From positions 1 through 64,000 of the forward strand of contig NZ_JAGKSQ010000009.1 in the NCBI RefSeq assembly GCF_017939705.1: 64,000 nucleotides of DNA, read 5' to 3'. This stretch comes from Halalkalibacter suaedae. GTDB taxonomy: Bacteria; Bacillota; Bacilli; Bacillales; Bacillaceae_D. The notes beneath the pieces were generated by a model, which had not been told where the DNA came from, made no database searches, and worked only from the letters and a program-made list of their open reading frames with translations. Positions 51,490 through 60,320 of this stretch are shown here, one piece after another. The number at the start of each line of letters is the position of its first letter. Positions within the stretch are counted from its first letter, which is position 1. A program made the position numbers and the translations under genes.

Positions 51490-52202
51490 GTTTTGGTCTC
51501 CATCACAAGCTTGTACCCTAATCCCCGAACTGTAACTAGAAACTGCGGTCTACTGGGATCAGGTTCAATTCGTTCCCTTAGACGTCTAATATGTACCATG
51601 ATTGTATTGTCGTCAACAAAGTGATCCATGCCCCAGACGGCTTCAAATAAATCATTTTTTGTGAATACTCGGTTCGGGTGCTTACATAGATAGACAAGTA
51701 AGCGAAAAACAAGTGCCGGACAATTCGTGTTCTTTCCATCGACCTTTAGTTCCTTTGTTAACTCATTTACTTGAAAATAACCGAAATCATAAATAAATGG
51801 CTGCAGTTTATCTTCACCGTCAAGAGATAAGTGAGAGCTTCTGCGCTCTACGGCCTTGATCCTTGCTACGATCTCCAGTGGATTAAATGGTTTGGTAACA
51901 TAATCATCACCACCCATTGCAAACCCTGTTAACACATCAAAATCTGTTGTTTTTGCTGTTAAGTATAAAAGATAAGCATTAGAACGCTCGCGAATTTTTG
52001 GTCCTAAATCAAAACCGCTCCCATCAGGTAGCATCACATCGAGTATAATAAAGTCAAATGGATGGGAATCAATGATCTCAAGTGTTTGTTTAAATGTGTA
52101 CGCTGTCTTGATATTCGTATAGCCTTCCTTTTTCAATACTTTCTCCAACATAGTTACAATTGATTGTTCATCATCCACTAATAATATATTTAAATTTGCC
52201 AC
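51486..52202 (-). CDS. OmpR/PhoB-family response regulator
   Basis: A 238-aa regulator with an N-terminal receiver domain (acidic pocket VDDE, phospho-acceptor D55 in ILDVMLPDG, Thr in YLTAK, Lys in TKPFNP) and a C-terminal winged helix (VWGMDHFVDDNTIMVHIRRLRERIEPD, quoted in part: VDDNTIMVHIRRLRE). The frame opens at GTG 52211, but GTG 52202 has GGAGG 8 nt upstream and gives the usual start MANLNILLVDDE, so it is used here. It precedes and overlaps the kinase gene. The 157-bp divergent region holds a short inverted-repeat-like stretch around GTTAAACATTTG. Confidence 0.93.
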   Translation of the reverse strand: MANLNILLVDDEQSIVTMLEKVLKKEGYTNIKTAYTFKQTLEIIDSHPFDFIILDVMLPDGSGFDLGPKIRERSNAYLLYLTAKTTDFDVLTGFAMGGDDYVTKPFNPLEIVARIKAVERRSSHLSLDGEDKLQPFIYDFGYFQVNELTKELKVDGKNTNCPALVFRLLVYLCKHPNRVFTKNDLFEAVWGMDHFVDDNTIMVHIRRLRERIEPDPSRPQFLVTVRGLGYKLVMETKT

Positions 52203-52359
52203 CGCCAACACCTCCAGCTTATCCTACCACTGTAACCTTACGTTAACCTTACGAATGTTAAACATTTGTAATCTATTAGTAAAAAAACAAAAGTGTTCCT
52301 GTAAGCTCTCTTTTTTAAACTAAGGATACAATAGAATACACAAAGGGGAAATACATCTT

Positions 52360-53565
52360 ATGAATAATAGAATTGCTGTAGTCGATGCACTACGGGGGCT
52401 GAGTTTGTTTGGAATATTGGCTGCGAACATGTTGATCTTTCAATATGGAATCTACGGAAAGGATGAGATGGAGCAGTATTCAGTTTCAAATTTAGATCAA
52501 ATCATTCATATTGTTTTAAAGGTGTTAGTTGAGTCAAGCTTTATGCCGATTTTTGCCTTTTTATTTGGCTATGGAATTATCAAAATGAAAGAAAGCTTAG
52601 AAAACAAGGGACTACCTGTTAAACGTTACTTGGCTAGGCGCTTTCTGCTGTTATTAATCTTCGGATTTGCACATAGTATCCTTCTTTGGGAGGGAGATAT
52701 TTTAACTGCTTATGGAATGACAGGTTTTTTTTTACTACTCTTTTTTAATCGCAAAATAAAGACTCTATATATATGGGGAGTAATTACGACCATCCTTATA
52801 GGTGCTCTAAGTTACGGTACCGGAGACTTTATGGTTACCTCAGAAGACAAATCGATTATGACTAATTATGTAACAACAACAATTGATGTCTATAGAAATG
52901 GCTCGTTTCTTGAAATTCTAACCCATCGAATGAATGAAGATCCAATGCTTGAAATAATGCCTAAGGGGGCACTGTTATTCATTTTGGTCATCGCCCCAAT
53001 TATGATATTACCTATGTTCTTGTTCGGTATGATTTCAGCAAAGCAGCAATGGTTTAATAAATTAAGAGAATCCACCTTTCAATTACGCTGGAAAAAGTTA
53101 ACGATTATCTTTGTAGCTAGTGGAATCTTTCTAAAATTAATGCCTTATATATTCCCAGATCTAGGTCTTAGTGGAACGGGGTATGGATTAGGTGGTTCGG
53201 TGCTTGCGATAGGGTATATTCTATTGTTTTCATTATTGTTAAACCATAAAGAAAACATATTAGTTAAAGGTTTCACTGCAGTGGGTCGCCTTTCATTATC
53301 AAACTATCTATTTCAAACAATGATTTGTATTTTGATTTTTTATGGTTTTGGACTCGGGTTATTCGGTAAACTTGGCGTATTAGCAGGTGTTGGATTAACA
53401 ATTCTAATCTATAGTATCCAATTAATCGGAAGCCTACTCTATCTCAAAGTGTTTAAAACAGGTCCATTCGAAAAAGTACTTCGAATGTGGACGTACCTGA
53501 AGTGGAACGGGGGAAGAGATTCTTTGTCTAAGAGTCGTTCGATGGACGGGGAAAAAGTTGGTTGA
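52360..53565 (+). CDS. DUF418 family membrane protein
   Basis: A 401-aa polytopic protein with about nine or ten helices. The N-terminus VVDALRGLSLFGILAANML and the later FGFAHSILLWEGDILTAYGMTG and GRLSLSNYLFQTMICILIF segments mark the DUF418/YeiB-like family, related to acyltransferase-3 folds. No biochemical function is established for the family to my knowledge. It is transcribed away from the histidine kinase/response regulator pair, which may control it. AAAGGGG forms the RBS. A terminator follows about 80 bp downstream. Confidence 0.85.
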   Translation: MNNRIAVVDALRGLSLFGILAANMLIFQYGIYGKDEMEQYSVSNLDQIIHIVLKVLVESSFMPIFAFLFGYGIIKMKESLENKGLPVKRYLARRFLLLLIFGFAHSILLWEGDILTAYGMTGFFLLLFFNRKIKTLYIWGVITTILIGALSYGTGDFMVTSEDKSIMTNYVTTTIDVYRNGSFLEILTHRMNEDPMLEIMPKGALLFILVIAPIMILPMFLFGMISAKQQWFNKLRESTFQLRWKKLTIIFVASGIFLKLMPYIFPDLGLSGTGYGLGGSVLAIGYILLFSLLLNHKENILVKGFTAVGRLSLSNYLFQTMICILIFYGFGLGLFGKLGVLAGVGLTILIYSIQLIGSLLYLKVFKTGPFEKVLRMWTYLKWNGGRDSLSKSRSMDGEKVG

Positions 53566-53645
53566 GAGGTATGTTTGATAAAATTAAAGAATGATAGTTA
53601 CCTTATATTGATGCTTGTCATACAGGTGGCATGATGTGAATTTCT

Positions 53646-53683
53646 AGCCGAAACCCAAATCTTATCGGGGTTTCGGCTTTTTG
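53646..53683 (+). terminator. Rho-independent terminator after the DUF418 gene
   Basis: The 11-bp stem AGCCGAAACCC / GGGTTTCGGCT has an 11-nt loop and ends in TTTTT. Confidence 0.9.
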
Positions 53684-53806
53684 TAACTGACCATGTTCTG
53701 ACTATACTTTCTTTTAAAGAAGTCTCTACTCAATCACTTTTGGACAGCTATTTAGAAAAATATGATTAATAATGAAAATTAAATACACTGAATAATAATA
53801 TCACGT

Positions 53807-53833
53807 TCAAATTTTGTCGATTAATGTCGATAT
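53807..53833 (+). promoter_or_regulatory. Sigma-D-type promoter of the second chemoreceptor gene
   Basis: TCAA (53807-53810), a 15-bp spacer and GTCGATAT (53826-53833) match the sigma-D consensus TAAA-N15-GCCGATAT with two substitutions in all. It lies 35 bp before the start codon. The other chemoreceptor gene in the window has a similar promoter. Confidence 0.65.
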
Positions 53834-53867
53834 AAAGTAAAAGACAAAAAATGAGGAGACCATATTT

Positions 53868-55601
53868 ATGAAAATAGGGAGGAAATTTGGATTTTTCCAA
53901 GATCTCAGCATTATTAAAAAGTTAGTTATCATGTTAGTCATTTCAGCGTTAGGTTTGGGTTTAGCGGGGTATGCAGGAATATCAGCAATCAACAAGATAG
54001 CAACTGGTGAAAAGATTATTTATGAAGAACAATTAATTCCTAATCAATTATTCTCAGAATTGAGTAGTGTTAATGCAGATTTAGATCTGTATTCATTGCA
54101 AATACTTGCTAATACCGATGTTCAACAAACTGAAGCACTACTAGAGACATTGATTGCTACTGCTGAAGAGGTTGGTAAGCTACAAGAAGAGATAGAGACA
54201 TTAAAATTAATGCCTAATATCCAAGAGAAATATGATGAGTATAAACAATTAAACATGGAAGTCAGTGAAAACGCTCAAACTATGATTGGGCTGGCTTTGG
54301 AAAATGATAATCAAGGAGCTTATGCAAGCTATTTAACTGATGTAAAACCATTGAGAGATCAACTAAATCAATCTCTAAATGACATCCAAAATTTAAATGC
54401 AGAAAATGCCAAAAGAATATACGAAGCTGATGTAGAAAGTGCGAAAGAAACAAATGCTTTCATGATTACTGTCATTATTATTTCTTTACTTGTTTCTTTA
54501 TTAGCAGGATTTTTAATAGCTAGATCAATTGTTAATCCGATTAAGCAACTACAGAATTCACTTTCCGAAGTAGAAAATGGGGATTTTACTGTTGAGGCAA
54601 CTTACGAATCAAAAGATGAAGTAGGGAAGCTTACAGATTCCTTTAACAATATGATTCGCTCAGTTAATGCAATCATCAAAACGATAAGTGAAACGTCCGA
54701 TCAACTGGCAGCTTCTTCAGAACAATTGAGTGCGAGCTCAGAAGAGAGCACAAAAGCTAGTGAACATATTTCTTATACGATCCAAGAGCTTTCAGAAGGT
54801 GCCAAACATCAATTGCAAAGTGTTGATGCAAGTAACTCAGTCATTGGTGAAATGTCAACCGCTTCTGAGAGTATCTCAAAACGTACAGACAATGTACTAA
54901 GTAATGCTCAAGAGACTTCTAGAATGTCTAAAGAAGGTAGTGACTCAATCAATAAGGTTAGCTCGCAAATGAAGTCAATCAATCAAACTGTCATATCTTT
55001 AGCAGAAGCATTCAAAGGATTGCAGGAACGCTCAAACGAGATTGGCAATATTACAGGTGTGATCACGGGAATAGCAGAGCAAACGAATCTTCTGGCGTTA
55101 AATGCTGCAATTGAAGCTGCACGTGCAGGGGAGCAAGGAAAGGGATTTGCGGTTGTAGCTGGAGAAGTTAGGAAGTTAGCGGAGCAATCTGCTCAGTCAG
55201 CGGACCAAATTTCTAAGCTTATCAAAATCATTCAAGTTGATACTCAACAAACAATGAACACCGTTACTTCTGCAACGACTGAAGTAAATGAAGGATTAGT
55301 CGTCGTACAGGAAGCTGGAGAAAATTTCATAAATATCGAGGGTTCTATTAGCGAAGTTGTTACGAAGATTGGTGAGGTGGCTAACTTAGCAAATAATTTA
55401 GTTACCGGTATGGATCAAGTGACTAACACGATTAGTGGTGTGAGGGAAATCGCAGATGAAACAGCATCAAGTTCCCAGTCTATCTCAGCGACTACCGAGG
55501 AACAATTAGCTTCAATGGAAGAGATCACTTCTTCCGCACAAGTTTTAGCCCAAAATGCGGAGACATTACAGCTATTAATTCAAAACTTTAAAGTGAAATA
55601 A
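53868..55601 (+). CDS. Methyl-accepting chemotaxis protein with 4-helix sensor
   Basis: A 577-aa receptor of classic layout. Helix 1 (about residues 17-40), an extracytoplasmic all-helical domain of about 150 residues resembling 4HB_MCP (with [20 protein letters not shown] near the start), helix 2 (about 201-222), HAMP (about 222-275) and the signalling domain with tip [21 protein letters not shown]. The ligand is unknown. GAGGAG lies 9 nt before ATG. It stands alone between terminators and probably belongs to the motility regulon through its sigma-D-like promoter. Confidence 0.94.
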   Translation: MKIGRKFGFFQDLSIIKKLVIMLVISALGLGLAGYAGISAINKIATGEKIIYEEQLIPNQLFSELSSVNADLDLYSLQILANTDVQQTEALLETLIATAEEVGKLQEEIETLKLMPNIQEKYDEYKQLNMEVSENAQTMIGLALENDNQGAYASYLTDVKPLRDQLNQSLNDIQNLNAENAKRIYEADVESAKETNAFMITVIIISLLVSLLAGFLIARSIVNPIKQLQNSLSEVENGDFTVEATYESKDEVGKLTDSFNNMIRSVNAIIKTISETSDQLAASSEQLSASSEESTKASEHISYTIQELSEGAKHQLQSVDASNSVIGEMSTASESISKRTDNVLSNAQETSRMSKEGSDSINKVSSQMKSINQTVISLAEAFKGLQERSNEIGNITGVITGIAEQTNLLALNAAIEAARAGEQGKGFAVVAGEVRKLAEQSAQSADQISKLIKIIQVDTQQTMNTVTSATTEVNEGLVVVQEAGENFINIEGSISEVVTKIGEVANLANNLVTGMDQVTNTISGVREIADETASSSQSISATTEEQLASMEEITSSAQVLAQNAETLQLLIQNFKVK

Positions 55602-55646
55602 AGTAGTTCAGTTATTACTATTAATGAATGACTGAGTTAACTAAGC

Positions 55647-55691
55647 AGAGGCTTTCATAAGTTAATCAAACTTATGGGAAGCCTCTTTTTC
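55647..55691 (+). terminator. Rho-independent terminator after the chemoreceptor gene
   Basis: AGAGGCTTTCATAAGTT pairs with AACTTATGGGAAGCCTCT (imperfect in the middle) over a short loop and ends in TTTTT. Confidence 0.88.
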
Positions 55692-55713
55692 ATTTTTATT
55701 GTAAAATGTACTT

Positions 55714-55727
55714 TGAAAGCCGTTACA
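55714..55727 (+). promoter_or_regulatory. cre-like site upstream of the isomerase operon
   Basis: TGAAAGCCGTTACA matches the 14-bp CcpA consensus TGWAANCGNTNWCA except for one base of the central CG. It lies about 120 bp before the first gene of a sugar-catabolism operon. Confidence 0.5.
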
Positions 55728-55844
55728 ATTAAAACTATTTTTTTACAAACTATCCATTTATAATAGAAGATATGGTAATTAGAATGCTTAAAAGGAAATG
55801 GATCTATATATTTTGACAAGTCTGAAAGAAGAGGTGAAGGTACG

Positions 55845-56708
55845 ATGAAATTTTCTTTGTTTTCAGTAATGACACCGGATACAACTCCTGAACAGTTGGT
55901 GAACTATCTTAACGAAACAGGATACCATGGTGTGGAATGGAGATATAAAGAGACAACAGAAGACCTAAAAAAAGATAAACCTAGCTTTTGGGGTAATAAT
56001 TTATGCACCATTTCACCAGATATAACAGACCAAGAGATAAGAGAGCTGACACTAGCGACAAAAGAGAATGGTCTAAAGGTGGTAAGTTTGAATCCGTATT
56101 TAACATCTGGAGACCTAACATCAACCGAGCAAGTGTTACAAACAGCCCAAAAGTTTGGAGCAACTAATATAAGAATCGGTGTTCCATGGTATGATCGATC
56201 CGAAAACTATAATGATTTATTTAAGGAAGCAGTTACATATTTAAAAGAGGTTGAGCAAATGTGTAAGCAATATAACATAAGAGGTCTCGTTGAGGCACAT
56301 TTTGGGACGATTGCACCGAGTGCAGGATTAGCCTATCGATTAGTGAGCGAGTTTAATCCGGAACAGATTGGAGTTCTATATGATCCAGGGAATTTGGTTC
56401 ATGAGGGGTATGAAAATTACCGGATGGGGATGGAGTTGCTAGGTGAGTATCTAGCACATGTACATGTGAAAAATGCGTTTTGGCAGAAAAAACATGAGCA
56501 TGAAGATGGAACGGTGGATTGGTCAGTTGAGTGGGCACCTATTGATAAAGGAATAGTAGATTGGAAGCGAGTGTTTTCCGATTTAAAAGCGGTTGGCTAT
56601 GATGGATATATTGGTATGGAGGATTTTAGTGGTTCGTTTGATACTAAAACGTCTATCAAATACAATATCGATACTGTAAAAAGAATGCTTGCGGAAATTG
56701 AATCTTAA
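55845..56708 (+). CDS. Sugar phosphate isomerase/epimerase family protein
   Basis: A 287-aa xylose-isomerase-like TIM barrel (AP endonuclease 2 family). Metal-ligand type residues are visible in GLVEAHFGTIAP (about residues 146-157), VLYDPGNLVHEG (about 181-192), HVHVKNAFW and YIGMEDFSG near the end. Members isomerise or epimerise sugars and inositol derivatives; the substrate is unknown. It is the first gene of a three-gene operon with a DUF2264 protein and a hydroxyacid dehydrogenase. Strong RBS GAAGAGGTGAAGG. Confidence 0.88.
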   Translation: MKFSLFSVMTPDTTPEQLVNYLNETGYHGVEWRYKETTEDLKKDKPSFWGNNLCTISPDITDQEIRELTLATKENGLKVVSLNPYLTSGDLTSTEQVLQTAQKFGATNIRIGVPWYDRSENYNDLFKEAVTYLKEVEQMCKQYNIRGLVEAHFGTIAPSAGLAYRLVSEFNPEQIGVLYDPGNLVHEGYENYRMGMELLGEYLAHVHVKNAFWQKKHEHEDGTVDWSVEWAPIDKGIVDWKRVFSDLKAVGYDGYIGMEDFSGSFDTKTSIKYNIDTVKRMLAEIES

Positions 56709-56751
56709 AAAGAAAAAGATTGCATTTATTTTGAGATAGAAAGGTGATTAT

Positions 56752-57903
56752 ATGAAGGAATTAAATCAGAGAGATCGTGAGTACTGGCTTCAATCAATGA
56801 TCAAAATAGCACGTCCAGTTCTACTTCACTTAAAGGAAAAAACATTAAAAACAGAAATGCCGGTCGAAAAGATCGACGGTACAAAATGTGAGAGTTTTTC
56901 CCATTTAGAGGCACTTTCACGGGTGTTGGTTGGTATGGCACCATGGCTTGAGAGGAAATGTGAAAACAGTGAAGAAGAGAAGCTTCGGATTGAATATTGT
57001 GAATTAGCTCGAGCGGCTATTGATTCAGGGACAGATCCTGAGTCGCCAGATTACATGAATTTTAGTGATGATTTCCAGCCTATTGTTGATACAGCTTTTC
57101 TAGCACATGCATTTCTAAGAGCACCTAACGAATTATGGGAGAAACTCGATGTCAGAGTGAAAGATAATGTGATTATTGCGATGAAAGCTACACGTTCGAG
57201 AAAGCCATTCTATTCTAATTGGCTATTATTCTCTGCAATTATTGAAGCATTTTTATATAAGGTAGGAGAAAAGGACTGGGATCCGATGCGGATTGACTTT
57301 GCGATTAAGCAAGTTGATCAATGGTACGTAGGAGACGGTATCTATAGCGATGGTCCTGAGTTTCATTATGATTATTACAATAGCTTTGTCATTCATCCAA
57401 TGTTTGTGGATTTAATAGAAACGGTTGGGCAGGAGTATAAGGAATGGCAAGATAAAAAAGAATCGGTTATTGAAAGGTCTAAGAGGTATGCCGTTATTCA
57501 AGAGAGATTGATTTCACCTGAAGGAACATTTCCACCAGTAGGACGATCAATCGCGTACCGGTTTGGGGTATTTCAAACATTAGCTCAACACTCATTGCGT
57601 AAGGATCTACCAATAGAAGTAACGCCAGCACAGGTACGAAGTGCTCTAACTGCAGTCATTAGAAGGACCGTTGAAGCCCCTCAAACATTTACTGATTCAG
57701 GCTGGCTTACAATCGGATTTTGTGGCCATCAACCTGGAATTGGAGAATTCTATATTTCTACAGGCAGTCTTTATTTATGTTCGGTTGTATTTCTACCATT
57801 AGGATTACCGGAATCGGATCCATTTTGGAGTGATCCTGCAACGGAATGGACGTCTAAAAGGGCTTGGTCGGGCAAAGAGTTTCCTATTGATCATGCTTTC
57901 TGA
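56752..57903 (+). CDS. DUF2264 family protein
   Basis: A 383-aa protein of the DUF2264 family, an alpha/alpha-barrel fold usually found in polysaccharide-use loci. Family segments include ESFSHLEALSRVLVGMAPWL near residue 45, YSNWLLFSAIIEAFL near 160, DGIYSDGPEFHYDYYNSF near 200 and PPVGRSIAYRFGVFQ near 262. There is no signal peptide, so it acts inside the cell. The family is linked to glycan breakdown, probably of acidic sugars, but I would not name a reaction. It follows the isomerase gene by 43 bp and precedes the dehydrogenase gene by 89 bp. Confidence 0.85.
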   Translation: MKELNQRDREYWLQSMIKIARPVLLHLKEKTLKTEMPVEKIDGTKCESFSHLEALSRVLVGMAPWLERKCENSEEEKLRIEYCELARAAIDSGTDPESPDYMNFSDDFQPIVDTAFLAHAFLRAPNELWEKLDVRVKDNVIIAMKATRSRKPFYSNWLLFSAIIEAFLYKVGEKDWDPMRIDFAIKQVDQWYVGDGIYSDGPEFHYDYYNSFVIHPMFVDLIETVGQEYKEWQDKKESVIERSKRYAVIQERLISPEGTFPPVGRSIAYRFGVFQTLAQHSLRKDLPIEVTPAQVRSALTAVIRRTVEAPQTFTDSGWLTIGFCGHQPGIGEFYISTGSLYLCSVVFLPLGLPESDPFWSDPATEWTSKRAWSGKEFPIDHAF

Positions 57904-57992
57904 TCGTTGAGAAGATTAAGCCTAACGTTGACACATAAATAGTGGAAAGACAAAGCATTGTTTTTCAATTAATCAATGGAGTGGTGATTTAA

Positions 57993-58988
57993 ATGGTTAA
58001 AGGTTTGTACATTATGGATCAAGATCCATTTGATCTTGTTTATCAAAAAGAAGTAAGAGATGAAATTGAGAGATTAGCAGGTATCGATGCATCTCCTATG
58101 TCAAAGGAGGAACTGCATCAGGATCTCTCCATCTTACAGGATGTAGAAGTCATTTTTTCTGGTTGGGGAGGCCCTGTACTTGACCAAACACTTCTAGATG
58201 CGGCCCCTCATTTGAAAGCATTCTTCTACGCGGCAGGGTCTGTAAAAGGTATTGTCACAGAGGAAACATGGAATCGAGACATACTTGTTACTAGTGCAGT
58301 AACAGCAAATGCGATACCTGTTGCAGAATTTACATTATCGCAAATTTTCTTTTGTTTAAAGAATGGGTGGCAGTTTACTAGAGAGATAAGGAAAACAAAA
58401 CAGTTCCCTCCGAAACCATTTTCCTGTCAAGGGGCTTTTGGAAGTACGGTAGGATTAATATCCCTAAGTACTGTTGGGAAACAGGTTTGTGAATTACTTA
58501 AGCCGTTTGATATCAAGGTAATTGCCTATGATCCGTTTATTACAGAAGAGGTAGCAGAGCAATTGGGTGTGGAATTATGTAGCTTAGAAGATGTTTTTCT
58601 AAGGTCCGATGTGGTTTCCTTGCATACACCGCTATTGGAAGAGACAAAAGGGATGATTGGAAAAGAGCATTTTGCTCAAATGCTACCTAATTCTAGCTTC
58701 ATCAATACGGCAAGAGGGGAAATTGTTAGAGAGCGAGAAATGATCGAGGTATTACAGGAAAGAACTGATATTACTGCGGTTCTAGATGTAACGTTTCCCG
58801 AACCACCAGAGCAAGACTCTCCCCTATATCAATTAGACAACGTTGTATTAACCCCACATCTCGCTGGTAGCGAAGGGAAAGAATGCGGAAGAATGGGACA
58901 ATACATGTTAGAAGAGTATAAGCGATATCTAAATGGTGAGAGGTTAAAATGGCAGGTGAAACGGGAGAATTTCTCCATCTTAGCGTAA
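57993..58988 (+). CDS. D-isomer-specific 2-hydroxyacid dehydrogenase family protein
   Basis: A 331-aa member of the D-2-hydroxyacid dehydrogenase family. The catalytic Arg (NTARGEIV), the Glu in the segment before DSPLYQ, and the catalytic His (LTPHLAG) are present. The NAD-binding glycine motif is altered: G154-L-I-S157-L-S159-T-V-G162, where two glycines of GxGxxG are Ser. It may bind cofactor differently or use a related one. As the last gene of the isomerase-DUF2264 operon it could reduce or oxidise a sugar-acid intermediate. RBS GGAGTGG. Confidence 0.85.
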   Translation: MVKGLYIMDQDPFDLVYQKEVRDEIERLAGIDASPMSKEELHQDLSILQDVEVIFSGWGGPVLDQTLLDAAPHLKAFFYAAGSVKGIVTEETWNRDILVTSAVTANAIPVAEFTLSQIFFCLKNGWQFTREIRKTKQFPPKPFSCQGAFGSTVGLISLSTVGKQVCELLKPFDIKVIAYDPFITEEVAEQLGVELCSLEDVFLRSDVVSLHTPLLEETKGMIGKEHFAQMLPNSSFINTARGEIVREREMIEVLQERTDITAVLDVTFPEPPEQDSPLYQLDNVVLTPHLAGSEGKECGRMGQYMLEEYKRYLNGERLKWQVKRENFSILA

Positions 58989-59033
58989 GACAGCTATCAA
59001 TGCTGCTTTATATCATTTAAGCAACTTTATTAT

Positions 59034-59077
59034 AAGCCATCTAATTAGTTCACCGGACTATTTGATGGCTTTTTTCT
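59034..59077 (+). terminator. Rho-independent terminator after the dehydrogenase gene
   Basis: AAGCCATC pairs with GATGGCTT, with a second TAGT/ACTA stem inside, then TTTTTC. The rest of 58989-59203 has nothing else recognisable. Confidence 0.85.
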
Positions 59078-59203
59078 TGTATTAATGCTATTTGTGCGGG
59101 GATTCTAAGTTAATTTTATGGGTAGTAAGCTGGGTTGCTTTAGTTAAATCTTGATCTGTGGAATGACAAGTTTGATATTAATCCAAATTATTTATTGAAG
59201 GTT

Positions 59204-59250
59204 TTGTTAAATTAAAGTAAAATTATGTATTGATAATAATTATCGTTATC
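59204..59250 (+). promoter_or_regulatory. Promoter and Fur box of the nitroreductase gene
   Basis: TTGTTA (59204-59209) and TATTGA (59228-59233) with an 18-bp spacer form a plausible promoter. GATAATAATTATCGTTATC at 59232-59250 matches the 19-bp Fur consensus GATAATGATTATCATTATC at 17 of 19 positions and overlaps the -10. Confidence 0.78.
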
Positions 59251-59303
59251 AATGCCGGGATCGTTTAAAATTTAAAAATAAATGAAGTATGGAAGGTGAT
59301 AGA

Positions 59304-59861
59304 ATGACAGCCCTTACAAATTCAAATATCGCAAAGGTGATTCGTGAACGTCGCTCAATTAAAACAGGATATACAGATCAACCTGTCTCACAAGAGTTAA
59401 TCGAAATGTTATTGGAGGATGCGGTCTGGGCACCCAATCACGGACTTCGGGAACCATGGCGTTTCATCACTGTACCTACTGAAAAAAAGCAAGAGTTCAT
59501 TAGCGACTTAGTTGCAACCTTTCCTAAAGATATGCAGGAGAATAGGAGAACCTACTTTTCTATGCCTTCAGCTTTTATGGTCGTCATTATGAAAGAGGAT
59601 CCAAGACAAAAACAATGGGATGAAGATTATGGTGCAGTAAGTGCGATGATTCAAAATTTTCAACTGCTTGCTTGGGAGCAGGGATTAGGTGTGGTATGGA
59701 AAACGAACCCGCATAATTATGATCCGAAAGTACATAAGCTATTAGGTGTTGAACCAGGAGAGAAGATTGTTGGTTTCATACATATGGGGTATTTTGAAGA
59801 TACGCCTATTGCGAGATCCCGTACACCAATAAAAGAAAAACTGTCTATATACAAGGGCTAG
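59304..59861 (+). CDS. Nitroreductase family protein
   Basis: A 185-aa FMN-dependent oxidoreductase. RERRSIKTGY (about residues 14-23) is the FMN-phosphate contact, DAVWAPNHGLREPWRFI (about 42-58) is the active-site segment, and a GLGVVWKTNPHNYDP region (about 130-144) is like YdjA/TdsD-type small nitroreductases. The natural substrate is unknown. A Fur box overlaps its promoter, which suggests a role in iron metabolism, such as reduction of a ferric complex, or in redox defence when iron is low. ATG 59304 with AAGGTG at 6 nt is preferred to ATG 59289. Confidence 0.88.
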   Translation: MTALTNSNIAKVIRERRSIKTGYTDQPVSQELIEMLLEDAVWAPNHGLREPWRFITVPTEKKQEFISDLVATFPKDMQENRRTYFSMPSAFMVVIMKEDPRQKQWDEDYGAVSAMIQNFQLLAWEQGLGVVWKTNPHNYDPKVHKLLGVEPGEKIVGFIHMGYFEDTPIARSRTPIKEKLSIYKG

Positions 59862-59977
59862 AAGCGTTCATTAAGGATAGAACATTTTAAATATCTCTGG
59901 TAGACAATCAGCATCATATAAGGAACTAAAAGGGAGTACTGCTACTGTAGAACAATAAGGTCTAATTAAACAAATTG

Positions 59978-60125
59978 AAAGAGACTGGGACATAACTAAA
60001 GTGTCTAACTAGAATACCGAACAAAGCATTAATTTAGCGAAGTATATTTCAGGAGCGGTTTATGTCCGCCAACCACCATTGTTCGGATTTGCTATTAGTT
60101 AATTCACTTTTGTCCTAGCCTCTTT
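59978..60125. repeat. MITE-like intergenic element, copy B (core absent)
   Basis: 148 bp bounded by AAAGAGACTGGGACATAA and TTTTGTCCTAGCCTCTTT. Its reverse complement matches element A (8718-8961) along both arms, including TTGGCG, CCGCTCCTGAAATATACT, TTCGGTATT and AGTTAGACAC, but the GC-rich palindromic core of A (about 100 bp) is missing. It has no ORF. The flanks (59862-59977 and 60126-60309) contain nothing recognisable. Confidence 0.85.
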
Positions 60126-60320
60126 CTTTTTCTTTGGAGAATGTCATAGCTATTCTCGAAATAAATTTACAGAAAACATGCCCATAGAAATAATTTTTAC
60201 ATACAATAGTTAAACATAGGCTAAGAAACTAGACTGAATGGTAAATTAGTGAAAATTTCATATTTGATTTAGAAGCGATAGTGTTACAATAATAAGTGGA
60301 AATGGATATGGAGGGTGAAT

